Of a stretch of 64,000 nt of DNA, positions 51,703 through 60,804 are shown piece after piece; within the stretch, counting starts at the first letter, position 1; every line of letters starts with the position of its first letter. The translations under genes and the position numbers were made by a program. The notes under the pieces are model-generated. The model had not been told where the DNA came from, did no database searches, and saw nothing but the letters and a program-made list of their open reading frames with translations. The DNA comes from Alsobacter metallidurans (GTDB lineage Bacteria; Pseudomonadota; Alphaproteobacteria; Rhizobiales; Beijerinckiaceae). The stretch is from assembly GCF_014636935.1 (NCBI RefSeq), contig NZ_BMES01000002.1, positions 1-64,000 of the forward strand. The letters run 5' to 3'.

Positions 51703-52904
51703 CACCCTTCACTGCAACGCCAAATCCGACAATCAGAAAAGCGATCCCGCGATCCATCTGGGCGCTCGGGTTCGTTTCCATGTTCATGGACATCTCGTCC
51801 GAGATGATCCACGCGCTACTGCCCATCTACATGGTGTCGGTGCTCGGCACGTCAGCCGTTGCGGTTGGTCTCATCGAGGGTATCGCCGAGGCGACAGCTA
51901 GCATCACCAAGTTGTTCTCCGGAGCGCTCTCGGACTGGCTTGGGCGTCGCAAGCTCCTGGCCGCGATTGGGTACGGACTGGCCGCCATCACTAAGCCGGT
52001 CTTCCCAGTGGCTCCGGATCTTAGCTGGCTCGTCGCGGCTCGCTTTATTGATCGGATCGGCAAGGGAATAAGGGGTGCGCCGCGGGATGCCCTTGTCGCC
52101 GACCTCGCGCCACCCGAACTCCGCGGCGCGAGTTTTGGCTTGCGCCAGTCGCTCGACACCGTAGGGGCCTTTGCCGGGCCTCTTCTGGCCATTGGCTTGA
52201 TGTGGCTGACCGGAAATCATTTTCATTTCGTGTTCTGGGCCGCTGTCGTTCCCGCCTTAGTGTCGGTCGGCGTACTGCTTTTTGCAGTAAGGGAGCCTGA
52301 CCGGCCGCCGGGAACACGCCAAGCCCGCATGCCTTTGCAGCGTGAAGAATTGCGGAGGTTAGGCCCTGCCTATTGGTGGGTGATTGCGATCGCAACAATG
52401 TTCACGCTCGCCCGCTTCAGCGAAGCCTTCCTCATTCTGCGTGCCCAATCGATCGGCCTGCCGGTGACGTTGGTTCCGATCGTGCTGGTGCTCATGAGTT
52501 TCGCCTACTCGATTTCGGCCTATCCCATTGGCGTTTTGGCTGACCGCATGGATCGGGTGACGATCCTGCTCCTTGGAATGGCCCTCTTGGTCCTTGCTGA
52601 CTTAGGCTTGGCATTTACCACAACGCTCCTGGGCGTTGGCGTTGGCGTCATGCTGTGGGGCCTGCACATGGGATTCACCCAAGGGCTTTTTGCGACCCTC
52701 GTTGCCGACAGCGCGCCTGCAAGCCTGCGCGGTACGGCGTTCGGGATGTTCAATCTGGTGACTGGCCTTGCAATGTTCCTCGCCAGCCTGATTGCGGGAG
52801 TGTTCTGGGATACAGCGGGCCCGGAAGGGACATTTCTCGCCGGAGCTGGGTTTGCGTCCCTGACGATCATTGGCCTGATCGCCTTTGGTGGCAGGCTAAG
52901 GTAG
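51699..52904 (+). CDS. MFS transporter
   Basis: 401 residues and about 12 membrane helices. The N-terminal half has MFMDISSEMIHALLPIYMVS and GALSDWLGRRKLLAAIGY (the MFS loop 2-3 motif DxxGRRK), then RFIDRIGKGIRGAPRDALVA, a signature of a specific MFS subgroup common in Proteobacteria. Substrate unknown. Translationally coupled to the PAP2 gene; a hairpin follows. Confidence 0.92.
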   Translation: MTPFTATPNPTIRKAIPRSIWALGFVSMFMDISSEMIHALLPIYMVSVLGTSAVAVGLIEGIAEATASITKLFSGALSDWLGRRKLLAAIGYGLAAITKPVFPVAPDLSWLVAARFIDRIGKGIRGAPRDALVADLAPPELRGASFGLRQSLDTVGAFAGPLLAIGLMWLTGNHFHFVFWAAVVPALVSVGVLLFAVREPDRPPGTRQARMPLQREELRRLGPAYWWVIAIATMFTLARFSEAFLILRAQSIGLPVTLVPIVLVLMSFAYSISAYPIGVLADRMDRVTILLLGMALLVLADLGLAFTTTLLGVGVGVMLWGLHMGFTQGLFATLVADSAPASLRGTAFGMFNLVTGLAMFLASLIAGVFWDTAGPEGTFLAGAGFASLTIIGLIAFGGRLR

Positions 52905-52929
52905 CGGGCGGGAGTCGACGTCCCGCCCG
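52905..52929. terminator. Bidirectional hairpin between convergent genes
   Basis: CGGGCGGGA and TCCCGCCCG form a perfect stem around 7 bases directly after the MFS stop and before the convergent glycine-zipper gene stop, duplicating the arrangement at 47,797. Confidence 0.72.
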
Positions 52930-52936
52930 CCTGATC

Positions 52937-53356
52937 TCAGTTCAGGACTTCGATCACCTTGCGAGTGCGGTTGTCCACGATCACGGTCCGATTGTTCACG
53001 ACGGCGTAGTGCCACCCTGTCCGCTGCTTGGTCGTAGTCACGACGGTGTCGGGCACCTCGTAGGTCTCGACGGTCTGCGGGAGGGCCGTCCCGACCACGA
53101 CCTCCTGATCGTAGGCGACTGACGGCCGATGCTGCTGAACGACATACTGCTGGACGCGAGGGCGATCAGCCGTATCGAGTGTGCCGCCCACGATCGCGCC
53201 AGCAACGCCACCCACGGCCGCCCCGACTGGACCGCCAACGATCGCACCACCCACTGCGCCCGTCGTCGCACCAGCTGCGACGCCGCTGTTCTGGGCCAAA
53301 GCGGCGCCAGGAATAATAAAGGCGCAAAGCGCCGCTGCGGACAGAATGGCTTTCAT
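52937..53356 (-). CDS. Exported glycine-zipper protein, DUF1236-like (copy 3)
   Basis: 139 residues, almost identical to copy 2. Signal peptide (MKAILSAAALCAFIIPGAAL), glycine zipper TTGAVGGAIVGGPVGAAVGG and the C-terminal DUF1236-like part. It shares the RBS, upstream sequence and downstream hairpin with copy 2, so a unit of about 500 bases was duplicated. The repeats are direct and could delete the 5.1 kb between them. Confidence 0.87.
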   Translation of the reverse strand: MKAILSAAALCAFIIPGAALAQNSGVAAGATTGAVGGAIVGGPVGAAVGGVAGAIVGGTLDTADRPRVQQYVVQQHRPSVAYDQEVVVGTALPQTVETYEVPDTVVTTTKQRTGWHYAVVNNRTVIVDNRTRKVIEVLN

Positions 53357-53413
53357 GACTTCCTCCCATTGCACACTGATGTGCTGGAGGCTGAATGCCC
53401 TGATGCGTTTTTT

Positions 53414-53424
53414 GTTGCGCTCAC
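53414..53424 (-). promoter_or_regulatory. GTGAGCGCAAC motif, copy 3
   Basis: Lies 57 bases before the start of glycine-zipper copy 3 on the minus strand, in the same relative position as copies 1 and 2. Confidence 0.4.
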
Positions 53425-53552
53425 GCTTTGAATTGGCGGGGCGAGGTTAAAGGCGTCGCCTTCCAGGCAGCCAGCGGCGGCTAGAAGGGGCAACGGTCCA
53501 CGCCCCAAATGATTGGTAGACCGGGTAGGTTCAGCCTCGGAGGCGCGACGCT

Positions 53553-53852
53553 ATGGCTTGGGAGAACGTTTGGAAGGGAAAGATCGCTGATCGCGATGTA
53601 ACAGTTGACGTGGAAGACGGCGACCGCAGTTTGCGCGTCACGGCCGTATCTTCGGAGGCACCTTCGGAAAACGCCAAAAAGGCAGAACCAAACCTGATCG
53701 AGATCTTCCCCGCCTCGCCAGACGAAGCCATGGAAGAGCTTCTGCTCGACATGCAGTTCGATGACGAAGCAGCAGCTGAAATCATGTCCAAGATCCCGCC
53801 TGGCCTGTGGTCTGAGCACGCCAACGTGCAGGAAACACCTGCAGTAGGGTGA
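53553..53852 (+). CDS. Hypothetical acidic protein, 99 aa
   Basis: Soluble. Starts MAWENVWKGKIADRDVTVDV; contains DEAMEELLLDMQFDDEAAAE. GGAGG precedes the ATG. Followed after 19 bases by another small gene on the same strand, so they are probably co-transcribed. No family recognised. Confidence 0.6.
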   Translation: MAWENVWKGKIADRDVTVDVEDGDRSLRVTAVSSEAPSENAKKAEPNLIEIFPASPDEAMEELLLDMQFDDEAAAEIMSKIPPGLWSEHANVQETPAVG

Positions 53853-53871
53853 CCAGACAAGGAGCATCGCT

Positions 53872-54216
53872 ATGGCTGACCAGACCGCGAAAGGCGCTCA
53901 GACCGGGAATAGCTGGAATCCGGGTAGCGAGAGCCACCTCGCTTATCTCGCCGGGGTGTACGGGATTACAGCCGCCGAAGCTGAGGTGCTGTTCAAAGAG
54001 CACGGCTCCAACCGCAAGGTGCTGGATATAGCCGCTGCGAAGCTCACGGGCCGACCATTCAAAAATTCACGAAAGAGGGGCCGGGTGTCGCCCACTCAGA
54101 CAGAGGAGAGAATGGCGGCCACCGACGAAGCTGCCCGTTCAATGATCGAGAGCGAACGCCACACGATCGCGGCAAGAACCCAGGCTCTTCGAGAGAAGAG
54201 ATTGAGCCGGCCGTAA
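53872..54216 (+). CDS. Hypothetical protein, DUF3606-like core
   Basis: 114 residues; AAGGAG before the ATG. Residues about 20-60 (SHLAYLAGVYGITAAEAEVL, then FKEHGSNRKVLDIAA) look like the DUF3606 helical core. A basic, helical C-terminal tail rich in Arg follows. Role unknown; possibly DNA-associated because of its charge. Confidence 0.6.
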   Translation: MADQTAKGAQTGNSWNPGSESHLAYLAGVYGITAAEAEVLFKEHGSNRKVLDIAAAKLTGRPFKNSRKRGRVSPTQTEERMAATDEAARSMIESERHTIAARTQALREKRLSRP

Positions 54217-54239
54217 TGAAATTGGTCAAAGGAATTATG

Positions 54240-54446
54240 AGAAAGGCTCTCCCATCTTTTAGCGGGGGGGCTAAGGGTGCCTTGAGCCGCTCCCGAGCGT
54301 AGTGATCCATGGAAACAAGCCTCTGCCCACGGCAAATCATCGGAGCTTGAATCAAAGCTCTCACGAAATGCTTCGTTCGCGGTCGCGTGCTTTTGGCAAG
54401 CGTCGTAGAATGTGAGTCCCTCTACCTCGGCGACGAATTCAACCAC
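54240..54446 (-). CDS. Possible small protein
   Basis: A minus-strand frame begins MVEFVAEVEGLTFYDACQKH, then ATANEAFRESFDSSSDDL. The N-terminal half looks protein-like, but no RBS is seen and the frame runs into antisense sequence of the gene at 53,872 (to 54,096). It may be an intact short gene with an unrecognised end, or chance. Confidence 0.25.
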
Positions 54447-54449
54447 AGG

Positions 54450-54752
54450 CTAGGAGGCGATTTTAGCGGAACGCCCTAGTGGGGCCACACCTCCTCGCAA
54501 CTCGGCGTTTCGCTCCTCAAGAGCAACTTTGATATGGCGAATCAAATCGCCGACGGCTTTCTCAATCGCCTGCCGCCGGATGCCGGCGTCGTCAGCAGTA
54601 ACCAAGCACTCGAAAGACAGACGACAAGCCTCGGCATGCACGAGGTTGGACGGTGTGGTGGTCTCGGGCAGCCGCTTATCAAGCCATTGTTTCAGAAACT
54701 TCTGTGCAAGGCTGGTCACCTCTGGCCGCGGCTTCGTCACGTTCAACTCCAT
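54450..54752 (-). CDS. Hypothetical protein, 100 aa
   Basis: Helical soluble protein beginning MELNVTKPRPEVTSLAQKFL; contains HAEACRLSFECLVTADDAGI, then RRQAIEKAVGDLIRHIK. No clear RBS. No family recognised. Confidence 0.55.
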   Translation of the reverse strand: MELNVTKPRPEVTSLAQKFLKQWLDKRLPETTTPSNLVHAEACRLSFECLVTADDAGIRRQAIEKAVGDLIRHIKVALEERNAELRGGVAPLGRSAKIAS

Positions 54753-54837
54753 CTAATACTGATCACATCCCCGCCGCGACCGGCCTGTTTGCAGCGGAAG
54801 GACCGGCTCGGGCAGCCTTGGCCACCTGATCTCGGAC

Positions 54838-55074
54838 TTACTCTGGATGAAACCCCGCGGACCGGGGCTGGGGTTGCGAGGCAGCCGGAGCCTTGTCTTT
54901 CATAAGCGGAATAGCGAAAAACAATGCAGCTAAGCCGGCAAGAACTGCACCCGCAATGGTCCATCTCCTCGTCGACCGAGCAATGACCTCGGTTCTAACG
55001 GCTTCCTCCGCTAGGAACGCATAAAGGGCGATCGTAGCCCCGGGTTCATTCGATGGAGTGACTGGCTCGTCCAT
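54838..55074 (-). CDS. Small single-pass membrane protein
   Basis: 78 residues; one membrane helix (WTIAGAVLAGLAALFFAIPL) near residues 43-62 and an acidic N-terminal half (MDEPVTPSNEPGATIALYAF). AGAGG is found before the ATG. Function unknown. Confidence 0.6.
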   Translation of the reverse strand: MDEPVTPSNEPGATIALYAFLAEEAVRTEVIARSTRRWTIAGAVLAGLAALFFAIPLMKDKAPAASQPQPRSAGFHPE

Positions 55075-55211
55075 CCAGAGGACCCTCTATGCAGCGCAGC
55101 CGCCGTTTGGGCCCGACATCTAGCCCAGGAAGCCATCCGCTTAACAGCGCTGGGATCCGGCAGCACGCAAATGCAGCGGCCGCCGGCGTCCGAGCCAGCG
55201 GCCGCCTCGCA

Positions 55212-55955
55212 TCAGAACTTGTAGTTCAGGCCGACGCGGACGACGCCCGCATCGTTGTTCTTGCGCGTGGAAACGATCACACGATCTCCGGCGCCGTTGA
55301 ACACCTCGGTGTTGTTGTGGTTGCCGCGATCGATGTTGACGTAGAGACCTTCGATCTTGGCCGTCCAGTTCGGGGTGAAGGCGTATTCCACGCCGCCGCC
55401 GAGGGTCCATCCGGCTTTCACATCGCTGTTCCGACGGAAGAAGTCATTTCCACCGAAGCCCGCATAGGCCAACCCGCCTGTCACGTAGATCAGGGCGCGG
55501 TCAACCGCGTAACCGATACGGCCGCGGACGGTCCCGAAAACGTTGTTCGAGTTGGAACGGCCGACCCCGACCGGGTTTCCGAACGCGTCGACGTAGACGA
55601 CGCCGACGTTGCGATGATTGCGGCCGATATCGGCATAATCGATGTCGGCTTCAACGCCGGCCACGATCTGTCCGAACTGCCAGTTGTAGCCAGCCTGGAC
55701 GCCGCCGATGAAGCCGGACGTGTCACCATTGCTGGTTGATGTCGTCACGCCCGTGACGGTGTTCACGAAGGTGGTGCTCTGGTTTTTGGCGAAAGCGCCA
55801 CCCGCGTTCAGACCGATGTAGAAACCGGTCCAGGTGAACACCGGAGCGTAGACGATCGGCGCCATTGGAGCGCCCTTCGAGGTGGGGAGGTCGGCAGCAA
55901 AGGCGCTTGAAGCGGCGACAAGGCCAGCTGCCGCAAGAGTCAGGGATCGCATCAT
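55212..55955 (-). CDS. Outer-membrane beta-barrel porin (Omp25/Omp31-like)
   Basis: 247 residues with a signal peptide (RSLTLAAAGLVAASSAFA) and GGAG before the start. The mature protein begins ADLPTSKG and has FTWTGFYIGLNAGGAF, then GFIGGVQAGYNWQFGQIVAG and VRGRIGYAVDRALIYVTGG, ending VGLNYKF with the terminal aromatic needed for barrel insertion. This is the Omp25/31 family typical of Rhizobiales. Confidence 0.93.
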   Translation of the reverse strand: MMRSLTLAAAGLVAASSAFAADLPTSKGAPMAPIVYAPVFTWTGFYIGLNAGGAFAKNQSTTFVNTVTGVTTSTSNGDTSGFIGGVQAGYNWQFGQIVAGVEADIDYADIGRNHRNVGVVYVDAFGNPVGVGRSNSNNVFGTVRGRIGYAVDRALIYVTGGLAYAGFGGNDFFRRNSDVKAGWTLGGGVEYAFTPNWTAKIEGLYVNIDRGNHNNTEVFNGAGDRVIVSTRKNNDAGVVRVGLNYKF

Positions 55956-56432
55956 GAGGAGGCTCCTAAGGGTAGGGGCGTCAATCTGCGCCCGCTTTCC
56001 AAGTGTGGCTAGCGTAAAAAAGCAACACTCGCGTATTCATGCCGCCGTATGCGGCGGCATGCTTGCCAACCGCGCAGAAATTGCCGACACTTCCGTCTGT
56101 CTTCTTCCGGCTTGAGCCCCTGAGGAGGATAAGACGGCCGCCGTTTCGCATCCGGCGGCCGTTTTGTTTGGGATTTCGTATAGTTCATGTCTTGGATATT
56201 GGGAAAAAGTATAATCGCGAAGCCACCAATTGCCGGCAAAGCTGCAAGTGAAGTTTGCGGCAGCCACGATCCAAGTCGCGGCAATCTGTCTGACGGGAGC
56301 CCTGCTGACTGGGCAATCTCGTCTGGTCGACCCTGCAGCTTGAGAAAATTTGTATCGGGCAGAAAGATCCGGACTCTCAGAATGTTGCGCCGTCGGTTCG
56401 ATCGCCCGTCGAGGGCGCGTAAAGCTGTAAGA
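55956..56432. other. Intergenic gap with terminator-like hairpin
   Basis: Carries the porin promoter region. ACGGCCGCCG (56,134-56,143) and CGGCGGCCGT (56,153-56,162) form a perfect hairpin followed by TTTG, a good terminator on the plus strand but with no plus gene ending there. No other gene supported. Confidence 0.5.
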
Positions 56433-57632
56433 TCATCGCGGCTTCATGTAATCACGCGTCAGCGGCAACGATCCCGCCGTCTTGGCGATCTGGATCTGGA
56501 AGACCACCAGCCCTTCGTACAGGAAGGCGCACTCGGCCGCCGCGAGATAGAATTCCCACATGCGGCAAAACCGTTCGTCGTACAGCGCCGCCGCGTCGGC
56601 GCGTCGAGCCTGGAAGCGTCTGGCCCATTCCCGCAGCGTCAACGCGTAGTGCTTGCGCAGAACCTCGACATCGGTGACGACCAGTCCGGCCTTCTCGATG
56701 TGCGGAATGATCTCGGATAGCGAAGGAATGTCGCCGCCCGGAAAGATGTACTTGTCGAGCCAGGGCGTGACGAAGCCCGGAGCATCCGACGAGCCGATAG
56801 TGTGCAGCAGCATCACGCCGTCTGGCGCCAACAGCTCGGCGACCTGCCGGAAGAACACTCCGTAGAACCCGACGCCGACATGCTCGAACATGCCGACCGA
56901 CGTGATGCGGTCGAAGCGCTCCTTCAAATCGCGATAGTCTTCCAGCCGAAACTGCGCCCGGTCGCCGAGGCCGAGTTGCGCAGCGCGCGCTCGCGCGACG
57001 GCCAGTTGCTCGCTGGACAGGGTGACGCCGAGCACATCCGGCTTCCTGGCGTCCTGCGCCAGCGTTAGGGCCGAGCCTCCCCAACCTGAGCCGATGTCGA
57101 GCACGCGCATGCCGGGGCCGAGATCGAGCTTGGCGACGATGCGGCGCTTCTTTTCGGCCTGCGCCTCCTCGAGGGTGGCGGAAGGATGGGGAAAATACGC
57201 GCAGCTGTATTGCAGATCGTCATCGAGGAAGAGGCGGAAGAGCCGTGCATCGAGGTCGTAGTGATGGGCGACGTTGGTGCGAGAGCGCCGGCGAACGTTG
57301 TTTCGCGCCAGGCGGCGCAGCCGAAAGCGAGCGAAGTCGACCGCCCGCATCAACAAAGGGGGCGAGCCGGATTCCGCGTTGGCGTATATCACGCCGAGGA
57401 GGTCCCGGATCGACCCCTCTTCCAGAGCGAGCCGTTCGGACATGTAAAGTTCGCCGAAGCGCAGATCGGGATCAATCATGAAGGCCCATTGCGCCCGCGC
57501 GTCGGCGAAGCGAAAGGCGACCGCTGGCCCCGAACCATCGCCAAAACGCTCGCTGCGTCCCGACGCGAAGGTCACGGTGAGGGCGCCGGAGCGTATGGAT
57601 TTGCGAAGCGCGGATGCGAGGATGGTTTCCAT
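56433..57632 (-). CDS. cfa: Cyclopropane-fatty-acyl-phospholipid synthase
   Basis: 399 residues. Adds a methylene bridge from S-adenosylmethionine across double bonds of membrane lipids. Family landmarks: NVAHHYDLDARLFRLFLDDD, LQYSCAYF, SAM-binding VLDIGSGWGGSALTLA, VTLSSEQLAVA, SVGMFEHVGVGFYG and HTIGSSDAPG with the final EWARRFQ region. It starts 43 bases after the stop of the sigma-54 regulator gene on the same strand, so it is probably the last gene of the long operon or the regulator's target. Confidence 0.94.
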   Translation of the reverse strand: METILASALRKSIRSGALTVTFASGRSERFGDGSGPAVAFRFADARAQWAFMIDPDLRFGELYMSERLALEEGSIRDLLGVIYANAESGSPPLLMRAVDFARFRLRRLARNNVRRRSRTNVAHHYDLDARLFRLFLDDDLQYSCAYFPHPSATLEEAQAEKKRRIVAKLDLGPGMRVLDIGSGWGGSALTLAQDARKPDVLGVTLSSEQLAVARARAAQLGLGDRAQFRLEDYRDLKERFDRITSVGMFEHVGVGFYGVFFRQVAELLAPDGVMLLHTIGSSDAPGFVTPWLDKYIFPGGDIPSLSEIIPHIEKAGLVVTDVEVLRKHYALTLREWARRFQARRADAAALYDERFCRMWEFYLAAAECAFLYEGLVVFQIQIAKTAGSLPLTRDYMKPR

Positions 57633-57675
57633 GATTGGGGTCCAAGCCGAATTCGACGACGGCGGCGCGCCGGCG

Positions 57676-59064
57676 TCAGTCTCCCGCCACCGCGCGGGTG
57701 ACGCTGATGCCGAGCTTCTTCACGCGATGCCAAAGGCTGCGTTCGGTGATGCCCAGGATCTCGGCCGCCCGGACCTGCACGCCGTCGGTCTGCTTCAGGG
57801 CGGCGATGATGCGCTGGCGCTCGAACCGGGCGCATTCGTCGTCGAGGTCCATCGGAAAGACGATGTCGCCGCGCGAGCCGCTGGGGCCTTGGGTTTGCCC
57901 GATATAGGGCGGCAGATCCGACGCCTCGATCACGTCGCGCCTCGCCGAAAGCACCGATCGCTCGACGCAGTTCTGCAGCTCGCGGATGTTGCCCGGCCAG
58001 GGATAGGCGCACAACGCGCGAACAGCGTCCGGCGAGAAGCTAAGTCCCTTCTTACCGAGCGCCGGGCCGAACTCCGCGACGAAGCGGTCGAGAAACAGGG
58101 GGATGTCCTCCCGCCGATCGCGCAGCGCCGGCAGCGGAATGGCGAAGACGTTCAGGCGATAGAAGAGATCGCCTCGGAATTGGCCCGCGGCCACCATCTT
58201 CTCGAGATCGCGGTTCGTCGCCGCGATGATGCGCACGTCGGTGGTCTTGCTCAGGGTTGATCCGACAGGCTCGTAGACGTGGTCCTGCAATACCCGCAGA
58301 ATCTTGGCCTGCAGGGCGAGCGGCATGTCGCCGATTTCGTCCAGAAACAGCGTCCCGTTGTCCGCCTGCCCGAAGCGGCCGACCCGGTTCGCGACCGCGC
58401 CCGTGAAGCTGCCCTTCACGTGGCCGAAGAACTCGCTTTCCAGCAACGCCTCGGGAACCGCCGCGCAGTTGACGGCCACGAACGGGCCGGCGCTGCGCGG
58501 ACTGTTGAAATGGATGGCCCGCGCCACGACTTCCTTGCCGGTGCCGCTCTCGCCCGTCAGCAGGACGGTGGTCTTGGCGGCGCAGACTTCGCTGATGGAT
58601 CGGAGAACCGTCTGGAACGCGGGCGACACGCCGACCAGGGTGTCGAACCGATGCCGCCCCTCCAGTTCCTCGCGCAGGCGGGCGTTGTCGCGCAGGGCGT
58701 CCTGCAGGCGGAGCGCGTTGGAGAGCGTCGCCGTCAGGTCGTCCAGTTCGATAGGCTTGTCGATGTAGTCGAACGCGCCTTCCTTGATCACCGCGACGGC
58801 GTCGCGCACGCTGCTATAGGCCGTCATGATCACGAGCGGGATCTTATGGCCGCGCCGCGACATTTCGGCGAGGAGTTCGCGCCCGCCCATCCCGGGCATG
58901 CGCAGGTCGCACAGCACCAGGTCGACGGGGTCGCGGTCCAGCGTCTGCAGCGCCGCCGCCCCGCTCGAGGCCGTTAAGGCGCGGTAGCCCATCTGCTCCA
59001 GCATTCCCGCCAACACGTCGAGAAGCTTCGGCTCGTCATCGACGATGAGGATGGAGTGGGTCAT
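57676..59064 (-). CDS. NtrC-family sigma-54 response regulator
   Basis: 462 residues. Receiver with D9-D10, D53 in LVLCDLRMPGM and the lysine in YIDKPIE. AAA+ domain with Walker A GESGTGKE, GHVKGSFTGAVANR (loop 1; the usual GAFTGA is GSFTGA) and Walker B GTLFLDEIGDM, then the Fis-type HTH (RAAEILGITERSLWHRVKKL). Activates sigma-54 promoters. Its ATG overlaps the stop of the kinase gene. Confidence 0.94.
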   Translation of the reverse strand: MTHSILIVDDEPKLLDVLAGMLEQMGYRALTASSGAAALQTLDRDPVDLVLCDLRMPGMGGRELLAEMSRRGHKIPLVIMTAYSSVRDAVAVIKEGAFDYIDKPIELDDLTATLSNALRLQDALRDNARLREELEGRHRFDTLVGVSPAFQTVLRSISEVCAAKTTVLLTGESGTGKEVVARAIHFNSPRSAGPFVAVNCAAVPEALLESEFFGHVKGSFTGAVANRVGRFGQADNGTLFLDEIGDMPLALQAKILRVLQDHVYEPVGSTLSKTTDVRIIAATNRDLEKMVAAGQFRGDLFYRLNVFAIPLPALRDRREDIPLFLDRFVAEFGPALGKKGLSFSPDAVRALCAYPWPGNIRELQNCVERSVLSARRDVIEASDLPPYIGQTQGPSGSRGDIVFPMDLDDECARFERQRIIAALKQTDGVQVRAAEILGITERSLWHRVKKLGISVTRAVAGD

Positions 59065-60803
59065 GCGGGCGCCGCGTCATGTTCGGTTGCGGTGGGAAAA
59101 TTCAGCTCGAACACCGCACCTGTGGGGCCGCCCTTGTAGGCGACGGCTCCGCCATGCGTCTCCATCACGGCGAAGACCTTGGCGAGGCCCAGCCCCGTTC
59201 CGGTGGCTTTCGACGTGACGAAGGGGTCGAACAGGCGCGGCGTGATGTCGGCCGGCACGCCGGGGCCGTTGTCGGTGAACACCAGCTTCACCGAGGCGCT
59301 ATCCTGGCTCTGGCGGATCGAGAGCTTGCCGCCGCCCGAAAGCGCGTCCAGGGCGTTGAGGATGAGGTTCAGCACGGCGTCGTAGATCTGCCCCGGGTCG
59401 CCGCGCACCACAGCGTCGGGCGCGTCGTCGATCAACGAGATCGTCACTCCGCGGCGCTCGGCCACTTGCTGCACGAACGCGATCGCGCGCTCGACGACGT
59501 CGGCCGGCTTCAGCAGAACGGCGGCCTGGGGTGTCTTGGCGAAGGACAGGAAGTCGCGGATGAGCGCATCGATGCGGCGCACTTCCTCCACCACATAGCC
59601 GAGGCGCCGAACCTCCGCCTCGTTGAGGCTCGTCGAGCGTTGCAGGAGCTCGGCCGTGGTCTTGATGATGCCGAGCGGATTGCGCACTTCATGCGCGAGC
59701 CCCGCCGCGACCTCGCCCAGCGTCGACAGGCGCTCCTGGCGGCGCAACCGCGCCTCAACGTCGCGAAGGCGCGAGAGTTCGCGCGTCATCTTGTTGAACG
59801 CGTCCGACAGCTCCGCGACCTCGTCGCGGCCCGCCACCGTGACCTGCTGCTCGAAATCGCCGGCCGAAACGGCGCGCACGCCGTTCGCCAGCTTCAGCAG
59901 CGGGCGCACGAGCTGGCGCGACAAAACGAGGGCGCCCAGCACAGCCAGCGCCGAGCCGACGATGAAGATGGCGACGAAGATGTTGGTCCTGTTCACCCAG
60001 CCGGCGATGCCGATGTCGGACCGAAGCCCGCAGAAGATCACGCCCAGCAATTGCTGCTTCCCGTCGAGCAACGGCGTGTAAACGCCCATGAAGCGGCCGC
60101 CCTCGGCCGCGCGCCTGAATACGTATGGCTCACCCTTCACGAGCGCCTCGGCGAGGGCCGGCCGCAAGGGCCTGTCGACCTGTGCGCCAAGAGCTGACGA
60201 GTAGAATTGCACCAGGCTGTCCCCCTGACGGTAGTACAGCCGCATCTCGAAGGACTTCAGCGCGTTGATGTTGCCGATGTAGTTCTCGTCGATAAAAATT
60301 CCGAGCATCAGGTAGAAGCGAGACCCGCTGCGTTCGAACGGCCGCAGCGCCCCGGCCATCAGCATCGGCCTGCCGTTGATCCGCACCGTGTAGAGGTTGG
60401 CCTCGGCGCCGATCGGGGCCTCCTCCAGGCCAGAGACCTGGCGCGAGGCGAAGACCGCCTTCTTGTCGGCGCCATAGACCACCAGGACGTCGTAGCCGAG
60501 AGCGTCCATCAGCTTCTGAACGCTGGACGGCAGGGCCGTGGCGGAACCGTCCGCGACGGTATCGATGCTGCCCTGTTCGATAATGCTGTCGGCGATGCCC
60601 ATCGCCTCCCGGCGCTCGTCCAACATGTTGCCAAAAAAGAAGCGGGACGTTTCATAGAGCCAGACTTGCAAGCTCGACTCGAAGGTGTTGACCACGAGCT
60701 GGGTGGCCAGCTCCGTGGCGACCAGCATGGGCGCGACGCTGACCAGCATGAAGGCGATGATCATCTTCAGCCGGATGGATCGAAAGCGCCCGAAGCTGCG
60801 CAC
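59061..60803 (-). CDS. Sensor histidine kinase (NtrB-like, HAMP)
   Basis: 580 residues from a GTG at 60,803, which follows the preceding stop directly and has GGAGGA upstream. Two membrane segments (about 12-35 and 280-305) flank a large periplasmic sensor region. HAMP (LVRPLLKLANGVRAVSAGDF), the phospho-acceptor in GLAHEVRNPLGII and an ATPase domain (NALDALSGGGKL, DNGPGVP, GTGLGLAKV) follow. The cognate partner is the sigma-54 regulator whose start overlaps its stop. Confidence 0.92.
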   Translation of the reverse strand: MRSFGRFRSIRLKMIIAFMLVSVAPMLVATELATQLVVNTFESSLQVWLYETSRFFFGNMLDERREAMGIADSIIEQGSIDTVADGSATALPSSVQKLMDALGYDVLVVYGADKKAVFASRQVSGLEEAPIGAEANLYTVRINGRPMLMAGALRPFERSGSRFYLMLGIFIDENYIGNINALKSFEMRLYYRQGDSLVQFYSSALGAQVDRPLRPALAEALVKGEPYVFRRAAEGGRFMGVYTPLLDGKQQLLGVIFCGLRSDIGIAGWVNRTNIFVAIFIVGSALAVLGALVLSRQLVRPLLKLANGVRAVSAGDFEQQVTVAGRDEVAELSDAFNKMTRELSRLRDVEARLRRQERLSTLGEVAAGLAHEVRNPLGIIKTTAELLQRSTSLNEAEVRRLGYVVEEVRRIDALIRDFLSFAKTPQAAVLLKPADVVERAIAFVQQVAERRGVTISLIDDAPDAVVRGDPGQIYDAVLNLILNALDALSGGGKLSIRQSQDSASVKLVFTDNGPGVPADITPRLFDPFVTSKATGTGLGLAKVFAVMETHGGAVAYKGGPTGAVFELNFPTATEHDAAPA

Positions 60804-60804
60804 C

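Noticed and set aside
57478-58977. Plus-strand frames across cfa and the sigma-54 regulator
   Set aside because: Antisense to genes with complete catalytic and AAA+ motifs.
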